From Zeimonas sp003577305 (GTDB taxonomy: Bacteria; Pseudomonadota; Gammaproteobacteria; Burkholderiales; Burkholderiaceae_E): a stretch of 64,000 nucleotides of DNA. Made by a program: the position numbers and the translations under genes. Positions 1-8,511 of the stretch are shown here, one piece after another (positions within the stretch are counted from its first letter, which is position 1; each line of letters begins with the position of its first letter). The stretch covers positions 124,001 to 188,000 of the forward strand of contig SZOX01000012.1 in NCBI GenBank assembly GCA_030263385.1. The letters run 5' to 3'. The notes under the pieces were generated by a model. That model was not told the DNA's origin. It ran no database searches and saw only the letters and a program-made list of their open reading frames with translations.

Positions 1-1289
1 TCGAAGCCGAGCGCGCGCGAACGCGACGGCAGGTCGGACACCGCGAAGTCGTAGCGGCCGCGATGGCGCAGCGGCTCGCACACCAGCATGATCAGGTCGA
101 TGGCGGCCGCGATCTGCTCGGGCGGATCGCCGGGCGCGGCGTAGCCGATCGCGACCGCGTGCCGGCCGACCGCGGCACGATCGCCGTCGATCACCGCGCG
201 GGTGATGCGCGCATAGTCGGCGACGAAGCCGGCGTCGAATTGCACCGTCGCGCCGAAGTCGAGCAACACCACCTTGCCGGTGTCCGGCTGCCAGAGGTAG
301 TTCGCGAAATTGGGGTCGGTCTGCATCGTGCGGAACTCGAACAGCTCGCGAAACATCAACCGCTCGAGCACGGTGCCCACCGCGTCGCGCGTGGCCTGCG
401 CCACGCCGGGCGCAGCGAGCGTGCCGATCGGCTCGCCTTCCATGAAGTCCATCGCCAGGATGCGGCGCGTGGTCAGGTCTGCATGCGTGCGCGGCACGAG
501 CAGCGAGGGTTCGTCGGCCACGAGGCGCGCGTAGCGCTCGATCGCGGCGGCCTCGGCCAGGTAGTCCGCCTCCTGCGTCAGCTGGCGGGTGGCTTCCGCA
601 GCGATCGCCCGAACGTCGGCGTCGCGCGGCAGCACCCTCGAGAGGCGCAGCAGCGCGGCGACGTTGTCGACGTCGCCCCTGATCGAGCGCGCGACGCCCG
701 GATACTGGATCTTCAGCGCGAGGTCGCGGCCGTCGGCGGTGCGCGCGCGGTGCACCTGGCCGATCGAGGCGGCCGCCACCGGCGTCTCGTCGAAGCGCTC
801 GAAGCGGCGCTCCCAGCCCTTGCCGTACTCGCGCCCGAGCACGCCGCGCAACTGCGCGAGCGGCATCGGCGCAGCCTGCGCGCGCAGGATCGACAGCGCC
901 TCGGTGAACTCCGGCGGCAGCAGGTCGGCGCCCTGCAGCGACAGCATCTGGCCGAGTTTCATCGCCCCACCACGCAGCCGCGCGAGCCTCGCCGCGAGGC
1001 GGCGCGCATTGTCGACCGACAGGAATGCATCGGCGAAATCGTGGCCCGTGCGTCCCCCGGCGGGCTTCTCCGAGACCAGGCGCCGCAGACCCTCGGCCAG
1101 GCCGCCGAGCGCGAGCTCGCCGGCGGCGAGCGCGACGCTGGCCAGGCGCCCGACGCGCGTCTGCGGAACGCGCGCTGCGGGTTGCGACGGCGCGGCGGGC
1201 TGCCTGCGCGCGACGCGCGGCCGAGGCGATGCGGCGGCGGCGGCGCGCGGGTCTGCCGCGTCGAAGGGTGGATCGCGTTGGCGGGCCAT
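1..1289 (-). CDS. ABC1/AarF (UbiB/ADCK-like) atypical kinase, C-terminus cut by window edge
   Basis: The reading frame starts at the ATG at 1289 and runs off the left edge, giving about 429 visible residues. After a basic, alanine- and proline-rich N-terminus of about 50 residues come the ABC1-family signatures: the KxGQ motif (MKLGQ, about 110-114), the Ala-rich nucleotide loop AAASIGQVH (about 172-180), the invariant lysine in LALKIQYPG (about 190), the loop QTDPNFANY (about 322-330) and the metal-binding DFG (about 344). Members of this family are ATP-binding atypical kinases or ATPases, often tied to ubiquinone biosynthesis or lipid handling. The QTDPNFANY form is closer to the ADCK3/4 type than to classical UbiB. 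No ubi genes are adjacent, so the role is inferred from the family only. The neighbour at 1350-4034 lies upstream on the same strand. Confidence 0.85.
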   Translation of the reverse strand, partial: MARQRDPPFDAADPRAAAAASPRPRVARRQPAAPSQPAARVPQTRVGRLASVALAAGELALGGLAEGLRRLVSEKPAGGRTGHDFADAFLSVDNARRLAARLARLRGGAMKLGQMLSLQGADLLPPEFTEALSILRAQAAPMPLAQLRGVLGREYGKGWERRFERFDETPVAAASIGQVHRARTADGRDLALKIQYPGVARSIRGDVDNVAALLRLSRVLPRDADVRAIAAEATRQLTQEADYLAEAAAIERYARLVADEPSLLVPRTHADLTTRRILAMDFMEGEPIGTLAAPGVAQATRDAVGTVLERLMFRELFEFRTMQTDPNFANYLWQPDTGKVVLLDFGATVQFDAGFVADYARITRAVIDGDRAAVGRHAVAIGYAAPGDPPEQIAAAIDLIMLVCEPLRHRGRYDFAVSDLPSRSRALGF

Positions 1290-1349
1290 CGCGGATTCGG
1301 GGTGCGCGGATCGCGTGCGTTCAGCCGACGACCCGGGCCGACGTCGCCA

Positions 1350-4034
1350 TCAGCGCAACGACAGCCGCGCGACGACCGTGTCGGCCTCGGGGCCGGCCTC
1401 GATGCGAAAGCCCAGGCGCCGCGCGAGACCGAGCATCGACTCGTTCGACGCGAGCACCAGCCCCTTGATCTCGGCAGTGCCGCGACTGCGGCAATAGTCG
1501 ATGATCCGCTTCATCAGCACGTGGCCGAGCCCCTGCCCCTTCAGGTCGGAGCGCACCAGCACCGCGAACTCGGCCGACTCGTTGTCGGGATCGGTGACGG
1601 TGCGCACCACGCCCAGCGTCTCGGGCTCGCCCTGTTCGTCGGGCGCGGTGGCGATGAACGCCATCTCGCGGTCGTAGTCGACCTGCGTGAGGCGCGCCAT
1701 CTGCGCGTGGCGCAGTTCGCGCACGTAGCTGAAGAAGCGCAGCCGCAGGTCTTCGGGCGACATCCGGGCGATCAGTGCATGGTGCGCCGGTTCGTCTTCG
1801 GGACGAATCGGCCGCAGCAGGATCTCGCGGCCGTCGCGCAGCTGCGCGCTCTGTTCGAGCCCCTTCGGATACGGCCGGATCGCAAGGCGGCTCTCGCGGC
1901 CGCCCACCGGACGCACCCGCATGTGCGCGTCGACGCAGATGACGCCGCGCTCGTCGGCGAACAGCGGATTGATGTCGAGTTCGACGATCTCGGGCATGTC
2001 GACGACCATCTGCGACACCTTGACCAGCGCCAGGCACAGCGCGTCGATGTCGGCGGCCGGACGGCCGCGGTGCGACTGCAGGCGGCGATCGATGCGGGTG
2101 CGCGAGATCAGCTCGCGCGCGAGCGGCAGGTTCAGCGGCGGAAAACCCACCGCGTGGTCGCCGAGCACCTCGACCGCTCGCCCGCCTTCGCCGAAGACGA
2201 TCACTGGCCCGAACAGCGGGTCGTCGGCGACCGCGATGAACAACTGGCGCGCGTTGGTGCGCGGCACCATGCGCTGCAGCGTGAACCCGGCGATGCGTGC
2301 GGCCGGCATCAGTTCGCCGATGCGCTTGACCATGCCGGCGGCGGCTGCGCGCACCTCGTCGACGCTCTCGAGGTGCAGCGCGACGCCGCCGACGTCCCAG
2401 CGGTGCGCGATGTCGGGCGAAACCACTGCCAGCGCGAGCGGAAAGCCGGTCTCGGCAGCCAGCGCGGCAGCGCGTTCGACCGAATCGGCGATGCGCGTCT
2501 CGACCACGGGAATGCCGTAGGCGGCCAGCGCCGCCTTCGCATCGGGTTCGGTCATCAGGCCATCGCCCCGGGCAAGCGCCCGCTCGACGATCGCGCGCGC
2601 CGCGGCGACGTCGGGCTGGAACTCGCTGGGCAGCGACGGCGGCATCTGCATCAGCATTTCCTGGTTGCGATGGAAGTTCATCACGTGCAGGAACGCCTTG
2701 ACCGCGCTCGACGGCGTGTCGTAGGTGGGCAGGTCGGCCTGGGCGAAGAGCCGGCGCGCCTGCTCCATCGCGCGCGCGCCCACCCAGCTGGTGAGAATGC
2801 GCGCACTGCTCAGTTCGCGCGCGACGCCGATCACCGCCTGCGCGATCTCCTCGCTGGCCGTCGTGGCGGTGGGCGCGTGCACCACGAGCGCGGCGTTCAC
2901 GCCCGGATCGGCAAGCACCGTCTTCAGGCACTGCGCGTAGCGCTGCCCCGAGGCGTTCACGCCGAGATCGAGCGGATTGCAGGTGGCCGCGCCCTCGGGC
3001 AGGCTCGCTGCGAGCTTCGCGCAGGTCTCGGGCGACAGCTGCGCGCAGCGCCCGCCGCCCAGGCGCAGTTCGTCGACCGCCATGACGCCGGTGCCGCCGC
3101 CGTTGTGCAGGATCGCGAGATGCTCGCCGCGGAAAGTGCGCGCGCGCCCCAGGGTTTCGACCGCGGCGAACAGTTCGTCGATGTCGTAGACGCGCAGCAC
3201 GCCGGCGCGGCGCAACGCGGCGTCGAACACTTCGTCGGGCCGCGCCAGCACGCCGCGAGCGCCAGACGCGGCGTCGTCGTCGCGCAGGTCAGCGCCGCGT
3301 CCCGACTTCACCGCGAGCACCGGCTTGTTGCGTGCCGCAGCGCGCGCCGCGGCCATGAAGTTGCCGCGCTCGGCCATCTCGTCGATGTAGAGCAGGATCG
3401 CACTCGTGTCCGGGTCGGTACCGAGGTAGTCGAGCACGTCGCCGAAGTCGATGTCGACGCAGTCGCCCAGCGCGACGAAGTGCGAGAAGCCGATGCCCTT
3501 CGCGCGCGCCCAGTCGAGCACCGCGGTGCAGATCGCTCCCGACTGCGAGACAAATGCCAGCCGCCCCGGCAGCGCGCTCACGTGGCTCAGGCTCGCGTTC
3601 AGGCCGGCGTGCGGCACCAGCACGCCGAGGCTGCCCGGGCCGAGCAGCCGCATGCCGTGGCGGCGTGCCGCCTCGAGCGCCCCGTCGCGCAGGCTGTGCC
3701 CCGCCGCGTCGCGGCGCCGCGCCAGCCCGTCGTTGACGATGACCGCGACCGCGCTGCCGCGCTCGCCGAGCGCCTCGATCACGTCGGGCACCGTGTGGTC
3801 GGGGCTGCAGACCACTGCCAGTTCGGGCGTCTCCGGCAGACTGGCGACGTCGCGATACGCGAGCACGCCCGCCACCGCGCGGTATTTCGGGCTCACCGGC
3901 ATGATCGGGCCGGCGATGCCGCCGTCGAGCAGGTTGCGCATCAGCACGTTGCCCACGTGACGAGCGGCGTTGGAGGCGCCGATCACCGCGACCGAGCGCG
4001 GATCGAACAACTGGACGAGATTGCGCAGGCTCAT
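1350..4034 (-). CDS. PatZ/Pat-like protein lysine acyltransferase (NDP-forming acyl-CoA synthetase domains plus GNAT)
   Basis: This 894-residue protein is close in length to enterobacterial PatZ/YfiQ. The N-terminus (MSLRNLVQLFDPRS, then VAVIGAS) is the CoA-binding Rossmann domain of NDP-forming acyl-CoA synthetases. Ligase-CoA and ATP-grasp-like regions follow to about residue 700, and a GNAT acetyltransferase domain occupies about 730-885 (ILLRPIRPEDEPAH, then LGVVRTVTDPDN and GLGHVLMKRIIDYCRSRG). Family members acetylate lysines of metabolic enzymes such as acetyl-CoA synthetase using acetyl-CoA, with the synthetase part acting as a regulatory sensor. The frame is open to 4688, but ATG 4034 begins the conserved N-terminus, and the longer frame would run through the divergent gene at 4086. 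Homology to the family is seen in the sequence; the substrates are inferred. Confidence 0.88.
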   Translation of the reverse strand: MSLRNLVQLFDPRSVAVIGASNAARHVGNVLMRNLLDGGIAGPIMPVSPKYRAVAGVLAYRDVASLPETPELAVVCSPDHTVPDVIEALGERGSAVAVIVNDGLARRRDAAGHSLRDGALEAARRHGMRLLGPGSLGVLVPHAGLNASLSHVSALPGRLAFVSQSGAICTAVLDWARAKGIGFSHFVALGDCVDIDFGDVLDYLGTDPDTSAILLYIDEMAERGNFMAAARAAARNKPVLAVKSGRGADLRDDDAASGARGVLARPDEVFDAALRRAGVLRVYDIDELFAAVETLGRARTFRGEHLAILHNGGGTGVMAVDELRLGGGRCAQLSPETCAKLAASLPEGAATCNPLDLGVNASGQRYAQCLKTVLADPGVNAALVVHAPTATTASEEIAQAVIGVARELSSARILTSWVGARAMEQARRLFAQADLPTYDTPSSAVKAFLHVMNFHRNQEMLMQMPPSLPSEFQPDVAAARAIVERALARGDGLMTEPDAKAALAAYGIPVVETRIADSVERAAALAAETGFPLALAVVSPDIAHRWDVGGVALHLESVDEVRAAAAGMVKRIGELMPAARIAGFTLQRMVPRTNARQLFIAVADDPLFGPVIVFGEGGRAVEVLGDHAVGFPPLNLPLARELISRTRIDRRLQSHRGRPAADIDALCLALVKVSQMVVDMPEIVELDINPLFADERGVICVDAHMRVRPVGGRESRLAIRPYPKGLEQSAQLRDGREILLRPIRPEDEPAHHALIARMSPEDLRLRFFSYVRELRHAQMARLTQVDYDREMAFIATAPDEQGEPETLGVVRTVTDPDNESAEFAVLVRSDLKGQGLGHVLMKRIIDYCRSRGTAEIKGLVLASNESMLGLARRLGFRIEAGPEADTVVARLSLR

Positions 4035-4072
4035 GCGCCCTATGATACGGGGGCGCAGCCTCCCGGGCTGTC

Positions 4073-4078
4073 TATACT
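4073..4078 (+). promoter_or_regulatory. candidate -10 box TATACT, possible leaderless start
   Basis: TATACT lies 7 bases before the ATG at 4086, so a transcript starting the usual distance downstream would begin almost at the start codon. No convincing -35 box or Shine-Dalgarno sequence is visible in the 51-base divergent gap. It is a weak call based on one hexamer. Confidence 0.3.
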
Positions 4079-4085
4079 TGCGCCG

Positions 4086-4682
4086 ATGAGATTCCAGCCC
4101 GCCCGGAACTCCCTGTTCGCGATCCTGCTGCGCTCGCGCTGGTGGATCAGCTTCGTCGTGGCCGGCGCCGTGGTCGCCGGCGCGCGCGCGCTGCTGCCGT
4201 CCGACTGGTTCGTCGTGGGTGCGGTCGGGGCGCTGCCGTTCGCGGTCATCGGCTGCATCGCCGCCTGGCGCCAGTGGCGCGCGCCCGACCCGAAGCGCGT
4301 GGAAGAGGCACTGCAGGCACTGCGCGCGATGCCCTGGAGCGCGTTCTCGGGCGCAATCGAGCAGGCGTTTCGCCGCGACGGTCACGCGGTCGCGGTGATC
4401 ACCGGCGAGGCCGCCGCCGACTACGAGCTGACTCGCAACGGGCAGGTTTCGCTGGTGGCGTGCAAGCGCTGGAAGGCGGCACGGGTGGGCATCGAGCCCT
4501 TGCGCGAGTTGCGCGCCGCGCAGCAGCGGCGCAAGGCCGACGCGTGCATCTACGTGACCACCGGCGAGTTGACCGAGACAGCGCGTTCGTTCGCCGAAGG
4601 CAACGGCGTGCGCCTGCTGCAGGGGGCCGAACTGGCCGCGCTGCTGCCCGTCAGCGCACCGGCGCGCGCCGCGCGAGGCTGA
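4086..4682 (+). CDS. membrane-anchored Mrr-like (restriction endonuclease fold) protein, motif degenerate
   Basis: 198 residues. Two hydrophobic segments (about 12-33 and 41-60) anchor an N-terminal part, followed by a domain (about 80-195) resembling the Mrr_cat nuclease family: MPWSAFSGAIEQAFRRDGHAV, an acidic strand at D112, then SLVACKRWK and a C-terminal segment ELTETARSFAEGNGVRLLQG. Active Mrr-type enzymes carry a PD-(D/E)xK core, with Gln or Glu two residues before the lysine of CKRW. Here that position is Ala125 (A-C-K127), which suggests lost or altered catalysis. There is no methyltransferase or specificity subunit nearby, so a restriction-modification role is not supported. Its last 32 bases overlap the 3' end of the convergent DUF808 gene. 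Confidence 0.7.
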   Translation: MRFQPARNSLFAILLRSRWWISFVVAGAVVAGARALLPSDWFVVGAVGALPFAVIGCIAAWRQWRAPDPKRVEEALQALRAMPWSAFSGAIEQAFRRDGHAVAVITGEAAADYELTRNGQVSLVACKRWKAARVGIEPLRELRAAQQRRKADACIYVTTGELTETARSFAEGNGVRLLQGAELAALLPVSAPARAARG

Positions 4683-5598
4683 CCGCAAGCACCGCGAGCG
4701 CGCCGGCCGCGATACCGGTGCCGGCGTCGATCGCCAGCGGCAGCACGAGCCCGAGCAGCCCGGCGCCTGATCCGGGCGGCGCGGCGCCGCGCACGATCGC
4801 GTCGATCCATCCGTGCAGGCCAGGGATGCCGTGCGCCAGGATGCCGCCGCCCACCAGGAACATCGCCGCGGTGCCCGCGACCGACAGCGCCTTCATCATC
4901 CACGGCGCGGCGCCGACCACCGCACGCCCCGCGGCGCGCTGCAGCCGCGTCCAGGCGCCGGCGCCGCGACGGCGCGCGAGGAACAGCCCCGCGTCGTCGA
5001 GCTTCACGATCGCGGCCACCAGGCCGTAGACGCCCACCGTCATCAGCAGCGCGATGCCGACGAGCACCGCAACCCGCGTGCCCAGCGTGGCCGAGGCGAC
5101 CGTGCCCAGCGTGATCACGATGATCTCGGCCGACAGGATGAAGTCGGTGCGCACCGCGCCGCCGATGCGCTGCTTCTCGAACGCGGCCAGGTCGATCGGA
5201 GCCGGCGCACCGTGCGGCTGCGCGTGCCCCGAGACCTGCGGGCGCTCGTCGTCGTGGCCCTTGCCGCGCGCGAACGCATGGACGAGTTTCTCGAAACCCT
5301 CGAAGCTCAGGAACAGCCCGCCGGCCATCAGCAGCGGCGTGACCGCCCAGGGAGCGAACGCGCTGATCGCCAGCGCCGCCGGCACCAGGATCGCCTTGTT
5401 GCGCAGCGACCCCATGGCGACCGCCCACACCACCGGCAGCTCGCGATCGGCGTTGACGCCGGCGACCTGTTGCGCGTTCAGCGCGAGGTCGTCGCCGAGC
5501 ACGCCGGCCGTCTTCTTCGTGGCCACCTTGGTGAGCGTGGCCACGTCGTCGAGCACGCTGGCGATGTCGTCGAGCAGGACCAGCAGGCTCGATGCCAT
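4651..5598 (-). CDS. DUF808 family inner-membrane protein (YedI-like)
   Basis: 315 residues starting MASSLLVLLDDIASVLDD and continuing with the DUF808 hallmark of a lysine/threonine-rich stretch (TLTKVATKKTAGVLGDDLALNAQQV) and several hydrophobic segments: LVPAALAISAFAPWAVTPLL around 92-111, then further ones around 155-200 and 225-310. The family is widespread in proteobacteria and uncharacterised; E. coli YedI is a member. It starts one base after the stop of the upstream cytochrome gene at 5600-5962 (TGA-G-ATG), so the two are probably translated together. Its 3' end overlaps the convergent gene at 4086-4682. The family assignment is firm; the function is unknown. Confidence 0.85.
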   Translation of the reverse strand: MASSLLVLLDDIASVLDDVATLTKVATKKTAGVLGDDLALNAQQVAGVNADRELPVVWAVAMGSLRNKAILVPAALAISAFAPWAVTPLLMAGGLFLSFEGFEKLVHAFARGKGHDDERPQVSGHAQPHGAPAPIDLAAFEKQRIGGAVRTDFILSAEIIVITLGTVASATLGTRVAVLVGIALLMTVGVYGLVAAIVKLDDAGLFLARRRGAGAWTRLQRAAGRAVVGAAPWMMKALSVAGTAAMFLVGGGILAHGIPGLHGWIDAIVRGAAPPGSGAGLLGLVLPLAIDAGTGIAAGALAVLAVSLARRAPVR

Positions 5599-5599
5599 C

Positions 5600-5962
5600 T
5601 CAGCCCCGGTCGGTGCCGCAGACCTCGGCCGGGCACGGGAAGCCGTAATAGCGATCGTTCAGGTAGCGGGTGACCGCGTCGATCTCGTCGTCGCGCCACA
5701 GGCTGCCGGTGTGGCGGTTCCAGCTCTCCACCCAGGCGCGCACCTGCGCGAACGACTTCGCCGAGCGCACGCGGCGCGCATGCACGCTGCGATCGTGGCA
5801 GCCGCCGCAACGCGTTTCGTACAGTGCCTGTCCCTGCGCCGCATCGGCCGGCGCCGCGAGCGCCGGCCCGCCGCCTGCGAGCATTCCGAGCCCGGCCACC
5901 AGCCAGGCTGCGGTGCAGACCATCGCGCCGGCACCCGGCGCCTGCAATCGCCTTCGAACCAT
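5600..5962 (-). CDS. small periplasmic c-type cytochrome
   Basis: 120 residues with a basic N-terminus and hydrophobic signal segment (about 12-37, ending PALAAPADA), then a single heme-attachment motif CGGCH at residues 52-56 and a short cytochrome fold whose C-terminal helix reads DDEIDAVTRYLNDRYYGF. It is presumably exported and acts as an electron carrier; the partner is not evident. A second Met at residue 14 could also be the start. It lies one base upstream of the DUF808 gene. A link with the sox genes 30 kb away would be speculation. Confidence 0.75.
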   Translation of the reverse strand: MVRRRLQAPGAGAMVCTAAWLVAGLGMLAGGGPALAAPADAAQGQALYETRCGGCHDRSVHARRVRSAKSFAQVRAWVESWNRHTGSLWRDDEIDAVTRYLNDRYYGFPCPAEVCGTDRG

Positions 5963-6080
5963 CCGATTCTCCAGATGAAGGGCGCGCCCACCGCAGCCAG
6001 CGCCGGACCCGCGCTTCGCGCATTATCGCGTCGCCGGGGGATGGTGTCGCGGCGCGGCGCGCTACGATGCATCCGTTGCC

Positions 6081-6614
6081 ATGGAGCCGCTCATGCCCAA
6101 GCCCGTTCCCGCGCGCCTCGTTGCCCTCGCCGCCCGCCCGCTGGCGCTGGCCGCGCTGCTGTTCGCCCTGGCCGGATGCGCCGGCTTCGGGCTGCACGAT
6201 TCGCCGAACGTCGACGTGGTCGGCATGGAGCCGATGCCCGGCGAGGGCATGGAGACGCGCTTCGCGCTGAAGCTGCGGGTACAGAACCCGAACGAGACGC
6301 CGATCGAGTTCGACGGCGTGTTCGTCGAGCTCGACGTGCGCGGCTCGAAGCTTGCGAGCGGCGTCAGCGACAGCAAGGGCGTGGTGCCGCGCTTCGGTGA
6401 AGCAGTGATCACGGTGCCGATGAGCGTGCCGCTGGGCGCGATGATCCGCCAGGTGCTCGACCTCGCCAGCGGCGAACGCATCCGCAGCGATTACCGGATC
6501 CGCGGCAAGCTGTCGGGGCCCGCCTTCGGCGGCCACCGCTTCGAGTCGAGCGGTCAGCTGCAGTTGCCCGAAGGCCTGCTCGGTCCGTCCCGCCACGGCC
6601 TGCTCGATCCCTGA
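6081..6614 (+). CDS. LEA14/WHy-domain outer-membrane-type lipoprotein
   Basis: 177 residues. A basic N-terminus and hydrophobic stretch end in a lipobox LAGC (Cys33), so the product is predicted to be a lipoprotein. The mature part matches the LEA type 2/WHy beta-sandwich: FALKLRVQNPNETPIEFDGVFVELDVRGSKLASGVSD, with the characteristic N-P-N turn. Bacterial members are often small lipoproteins of unknown function linked to desiccation or stress tolerance by family name only. A second ATG at 6093 would give a more ordinary signal peptide and could be the true start. It is divergent from the cytochrome/DUF808 pair. Confidence 0.78.
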   Translation: MEPLMPKPVPARLVALAARPLALAALLFALAGCAGFGLHDSPNVDVVGMEPMPGEGMETRFALKLRVQNPNETPIEFDGVFVELDVRGSKLASGVSDSKGVVPRFGEAVITVPMSVPLGAMIRQVLDLASGERIRSDYRIRGKLSGPAFGGHRFESSGQLQLPEGLLGPSRHGLLDP

Positions 6615-6806
6615 TCCGCACCGGGTGTGAGGTCACGATGCATCCGGAATTCGACCCGCGTCAAACTCCGATCGCGGCATCGTGCCAGACTCGAACCTGT
6701 TCACGCGTGCGTCGAGCGCGCCTGGCGATGCGTGAGCGGGCCTCGCAACACCGGCCGACACCCCGAAGGTGGCGCTCGCGGCCGGCCCGTCAACGGGAGA
6801 TCAACG

Positions 6807-7088
6807 ATGTCCAGCAGCACCCGCGCCTCGCGTACCGACAGCACGTCGCCCGCGCGTGCGCGCCGCAAGACGCGCGCCGGCGCCTCGCAGCCCACGATCG
6901 CCGCGGCCGGTACCGCCGCTTCCGCAGCGGTGTCGGGCACGATTCCCGAAGAGCTTCGCCGCGCCTGGGTTGCCGAAGCCGCTTACTACATTGCCGAACG
7001 ACGCGGCTTCTGCGGCGGTTCGCCCGACGATGACTGGTGGCAGGCCGAGGCGCAGATCGCACAGCTGATCGCGGCCCCCCGTCACTGA
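6807..7088 (+). CDS. DUF2934 domain protein upstream of glgC
   Basis: 93 residues. A low-complexity Ser/Thr/Arg/Ala-rich N-terminus of about 45 residues is followed by the DUF2934 signature: AWVAEAAYYIAERRGFCGGSPDDDW, then a C-terminal EAQIAQLI. The open frame extends upstream to 6627, but the ATG at 6807 is preceded by GGGAGA at a good distance, whereas the upstream part is low-quality coding. DUF2934 proteins are small, of unknown function, and frequently sit beside glycogen-metabolism genes, as here, 15 bases ahead of glgC. The 190-base leader before it (6615-6806) shows nothing else recognisable. Confidence 0.75.
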   Translation: MSSSTRASRTDSTSPARARRKTRAGASQPTIAAAGTAASAAVSGTIPEELRRAWVAEAAYYIAERRGFCGGSPDDDWWQAEAQIAQLIAAPRH

Positions 7089-7103
7089 TCGGCGCGCCAA
7101 CGG

Positions 7104-8423
7104 ATGCACGAGAGCAGCGACGAACCGGCCGATCCCGCGGAGCGCGACGCCTCGGCGCCGCGCTTCGTCAGCGCGCTCACACGCGCCACCTTCGCGGTGC
7201 TGCTCGCCGGCGGCCGCGGCAGCCGGCTGCACCAGCTCACCGACTGGCGCGCCAAGCCGGCAGTGCCGTTCGGCGGCAAGTTCCGCATCATCGACTTCAC
7301 GCTGTCGAACTGCGTGAACTCGGGCGTCAAGCGGGTCGCGGTGGCCACGCAGTACAAGGCGCACAGCCTGATCCGGCATCTGCAACGCGGCTGGAGCTTC
7401 CTCGAAGGACGCTTCGACGAGTTCATCGACATCGTGCCGGCCGCGCAGCAGGTGAGCGAAAACTCCTGGTACCAGGGTACGGCCGACGCGGTCTACCAGA
7501 ACCTGAACATCCTGCGGCGCAGTGCGCCCGAGTTCGTGCTGGTGGTCTCGGGCGACCACATCTACAAGATGGACTACGGCCGGATGCTGGCCGAGCACGC
7601 GAGCCGCAAGGCCGACCTCAGCGTGGCCTGCGTCGAGGTGCCGCTGGCCGAAGCCAGCCAGTTCGGCGTGATGGGCGTCGATGCCGACGGGCGCGTGCAC
7701 CGCTTCGCCGAGAAGCCGGCCGCACCCGACCCGATGCCCGGTTCCACCGACACCGCGCTCGCGAGCATGGGCGTGTACGTGTTCAATACCGCGTTCCTGT
7801 TCGAGCAGTTGTTGCGCGACGCGCAGGAGCCGCAATCGAGCCGCGACTTCGGCAAGGACATCCTGCCGTACAGCGTGCCGCGCTACCGCGTGTTCGCGCA
7901 CCGCTTTGCCGACAGCTGCGTCGGCACTCCCCCGGGGGCCAGGCCCTACTGGCGCGACGTGGGCACCGTCGACGCCTACTGGGAAGCGAACATGGAGCTC
8001 ACCAAGGTCACGCCCGAGCTCAACCTGTACGATCGCAACTGGCCGATCTGGACATGGCAGGAGCAGCTGCCGCCGGCCAAGTTCGTCTTCGACGACGAAG
8101 GCCGGCGCGGCATGGCGGTCGATTCGCTGGTCTCGGGCGGCGACGTGATCAGCGGCGCCACGGTGCGCCGCTCGCTGCTGTTCTCGAACGTGCGCGTGAA
8201 CAGCTTTTCCACGATCGAAGACTCTGTGGTCCTGCCCGACGTGCACGTGGGGCGCCGCGTCGTGCTCCGGCGCTGCGTGATCGACAAGGGCGTGTCGATC
8301 CCCGAGGGCATGCAGATCGGTGTGGACCCCGAAGCCGACCGGCGGCGCTTCCACGTGACGGCACGCGGTGTCACGCTGGTCACGCCCGAGATGCTCGGGC
8401 AGCTGCTGCACCGCATCGCCTGA
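7104..8423 (+). CDS. glgC: glucose-1-phosphate adenylyltransferase (ADP-glucose pyrophosphorylase)
   Basis: 439 residues, typical for bacterial GlgC. It makes ADP-glucose from glucose-1-phosphate and ATP, the committed step of glycogen synthesis. The N-terminal nucleotidyltransferase motif is AVLLAGGRGSRL (31-42), followed by RAKPAVPFGGKFRIIDFTLSN. The sugar-phosphate region follows (WYQGTADAVYQNLNIL, then VVSGDHIYKMDY), and so does the GlgC-specific RDFGKDILP. The C-terminal third forms a left-handed beta-helix (SGGDVISGATVRRSLLFSNV). It is the first of a glgC-phosphorylase-glgA set. No strong Shine-Dalgarno sequence precedes ATG 7104, which follows the DUF2934 stop by 15 bases. Confidence 0.96.
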   Translation: MHESSDEPADPAERDASAPRFVSALTRATFAVLLAGGRGSRLHQLTDWRAKPAVPFGGKFRIIDFTLSNCVNSGVKRVAVATQYKAHSLIRHLQRGWSFLEGRFDEFIDIVPAAQQVSENSWYQGTADAVYQNLNILRRSAPEFVLVVSGDHIYKMDYGRMLAEHASRKADLSVACVEVPLAEASQFGVMGVDADGRVHRFAEKPAAPDPMPGSTDTALASMGVYVFNTAFLFEQLLRDAQEPQSSRDFGKDILPYSVPRYRVFAHRFADSCVGTPPGARPYWRDVGTVDAYWEANMELTKVTPELNLYDRNWPIWTWQEQLPPAKFVFDDEGRRGMAVDSLVSGGDVISGATVRRSLLFSNVRVNSFSTIEDSVVLPDVHVGRRVVLRRCVIDKGVSIPEGMQIGVDPEADRRRFHVTARGVTLVTPEMLGQLLHRIA

Positions 8424-8511
8424 GCGACCGCGCCGGCGCGCGGGCCGGTTCGCACTACAATCGGCTGATCGCTGGATGTTCCAGCATCGCGTTCACCGTC
8501 GCGACACCGCC

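Noticed and set aside
63..4682. 1539-residue plus-strand open frame
   Set aside because: It is mostly antisense to the ABC1 kinase and PatZ-like genes, with Arg/His/Ala-rich composition typical of GC-rich shadows. Only its last 199 codons, from ATG 4086, are a real gene.
4086..4682. Active restriction-modification system
   Set aside because: There is no methyltransferase or specificity gene nearby, and the key Gln/Glu of the nuclease motif is Ala.
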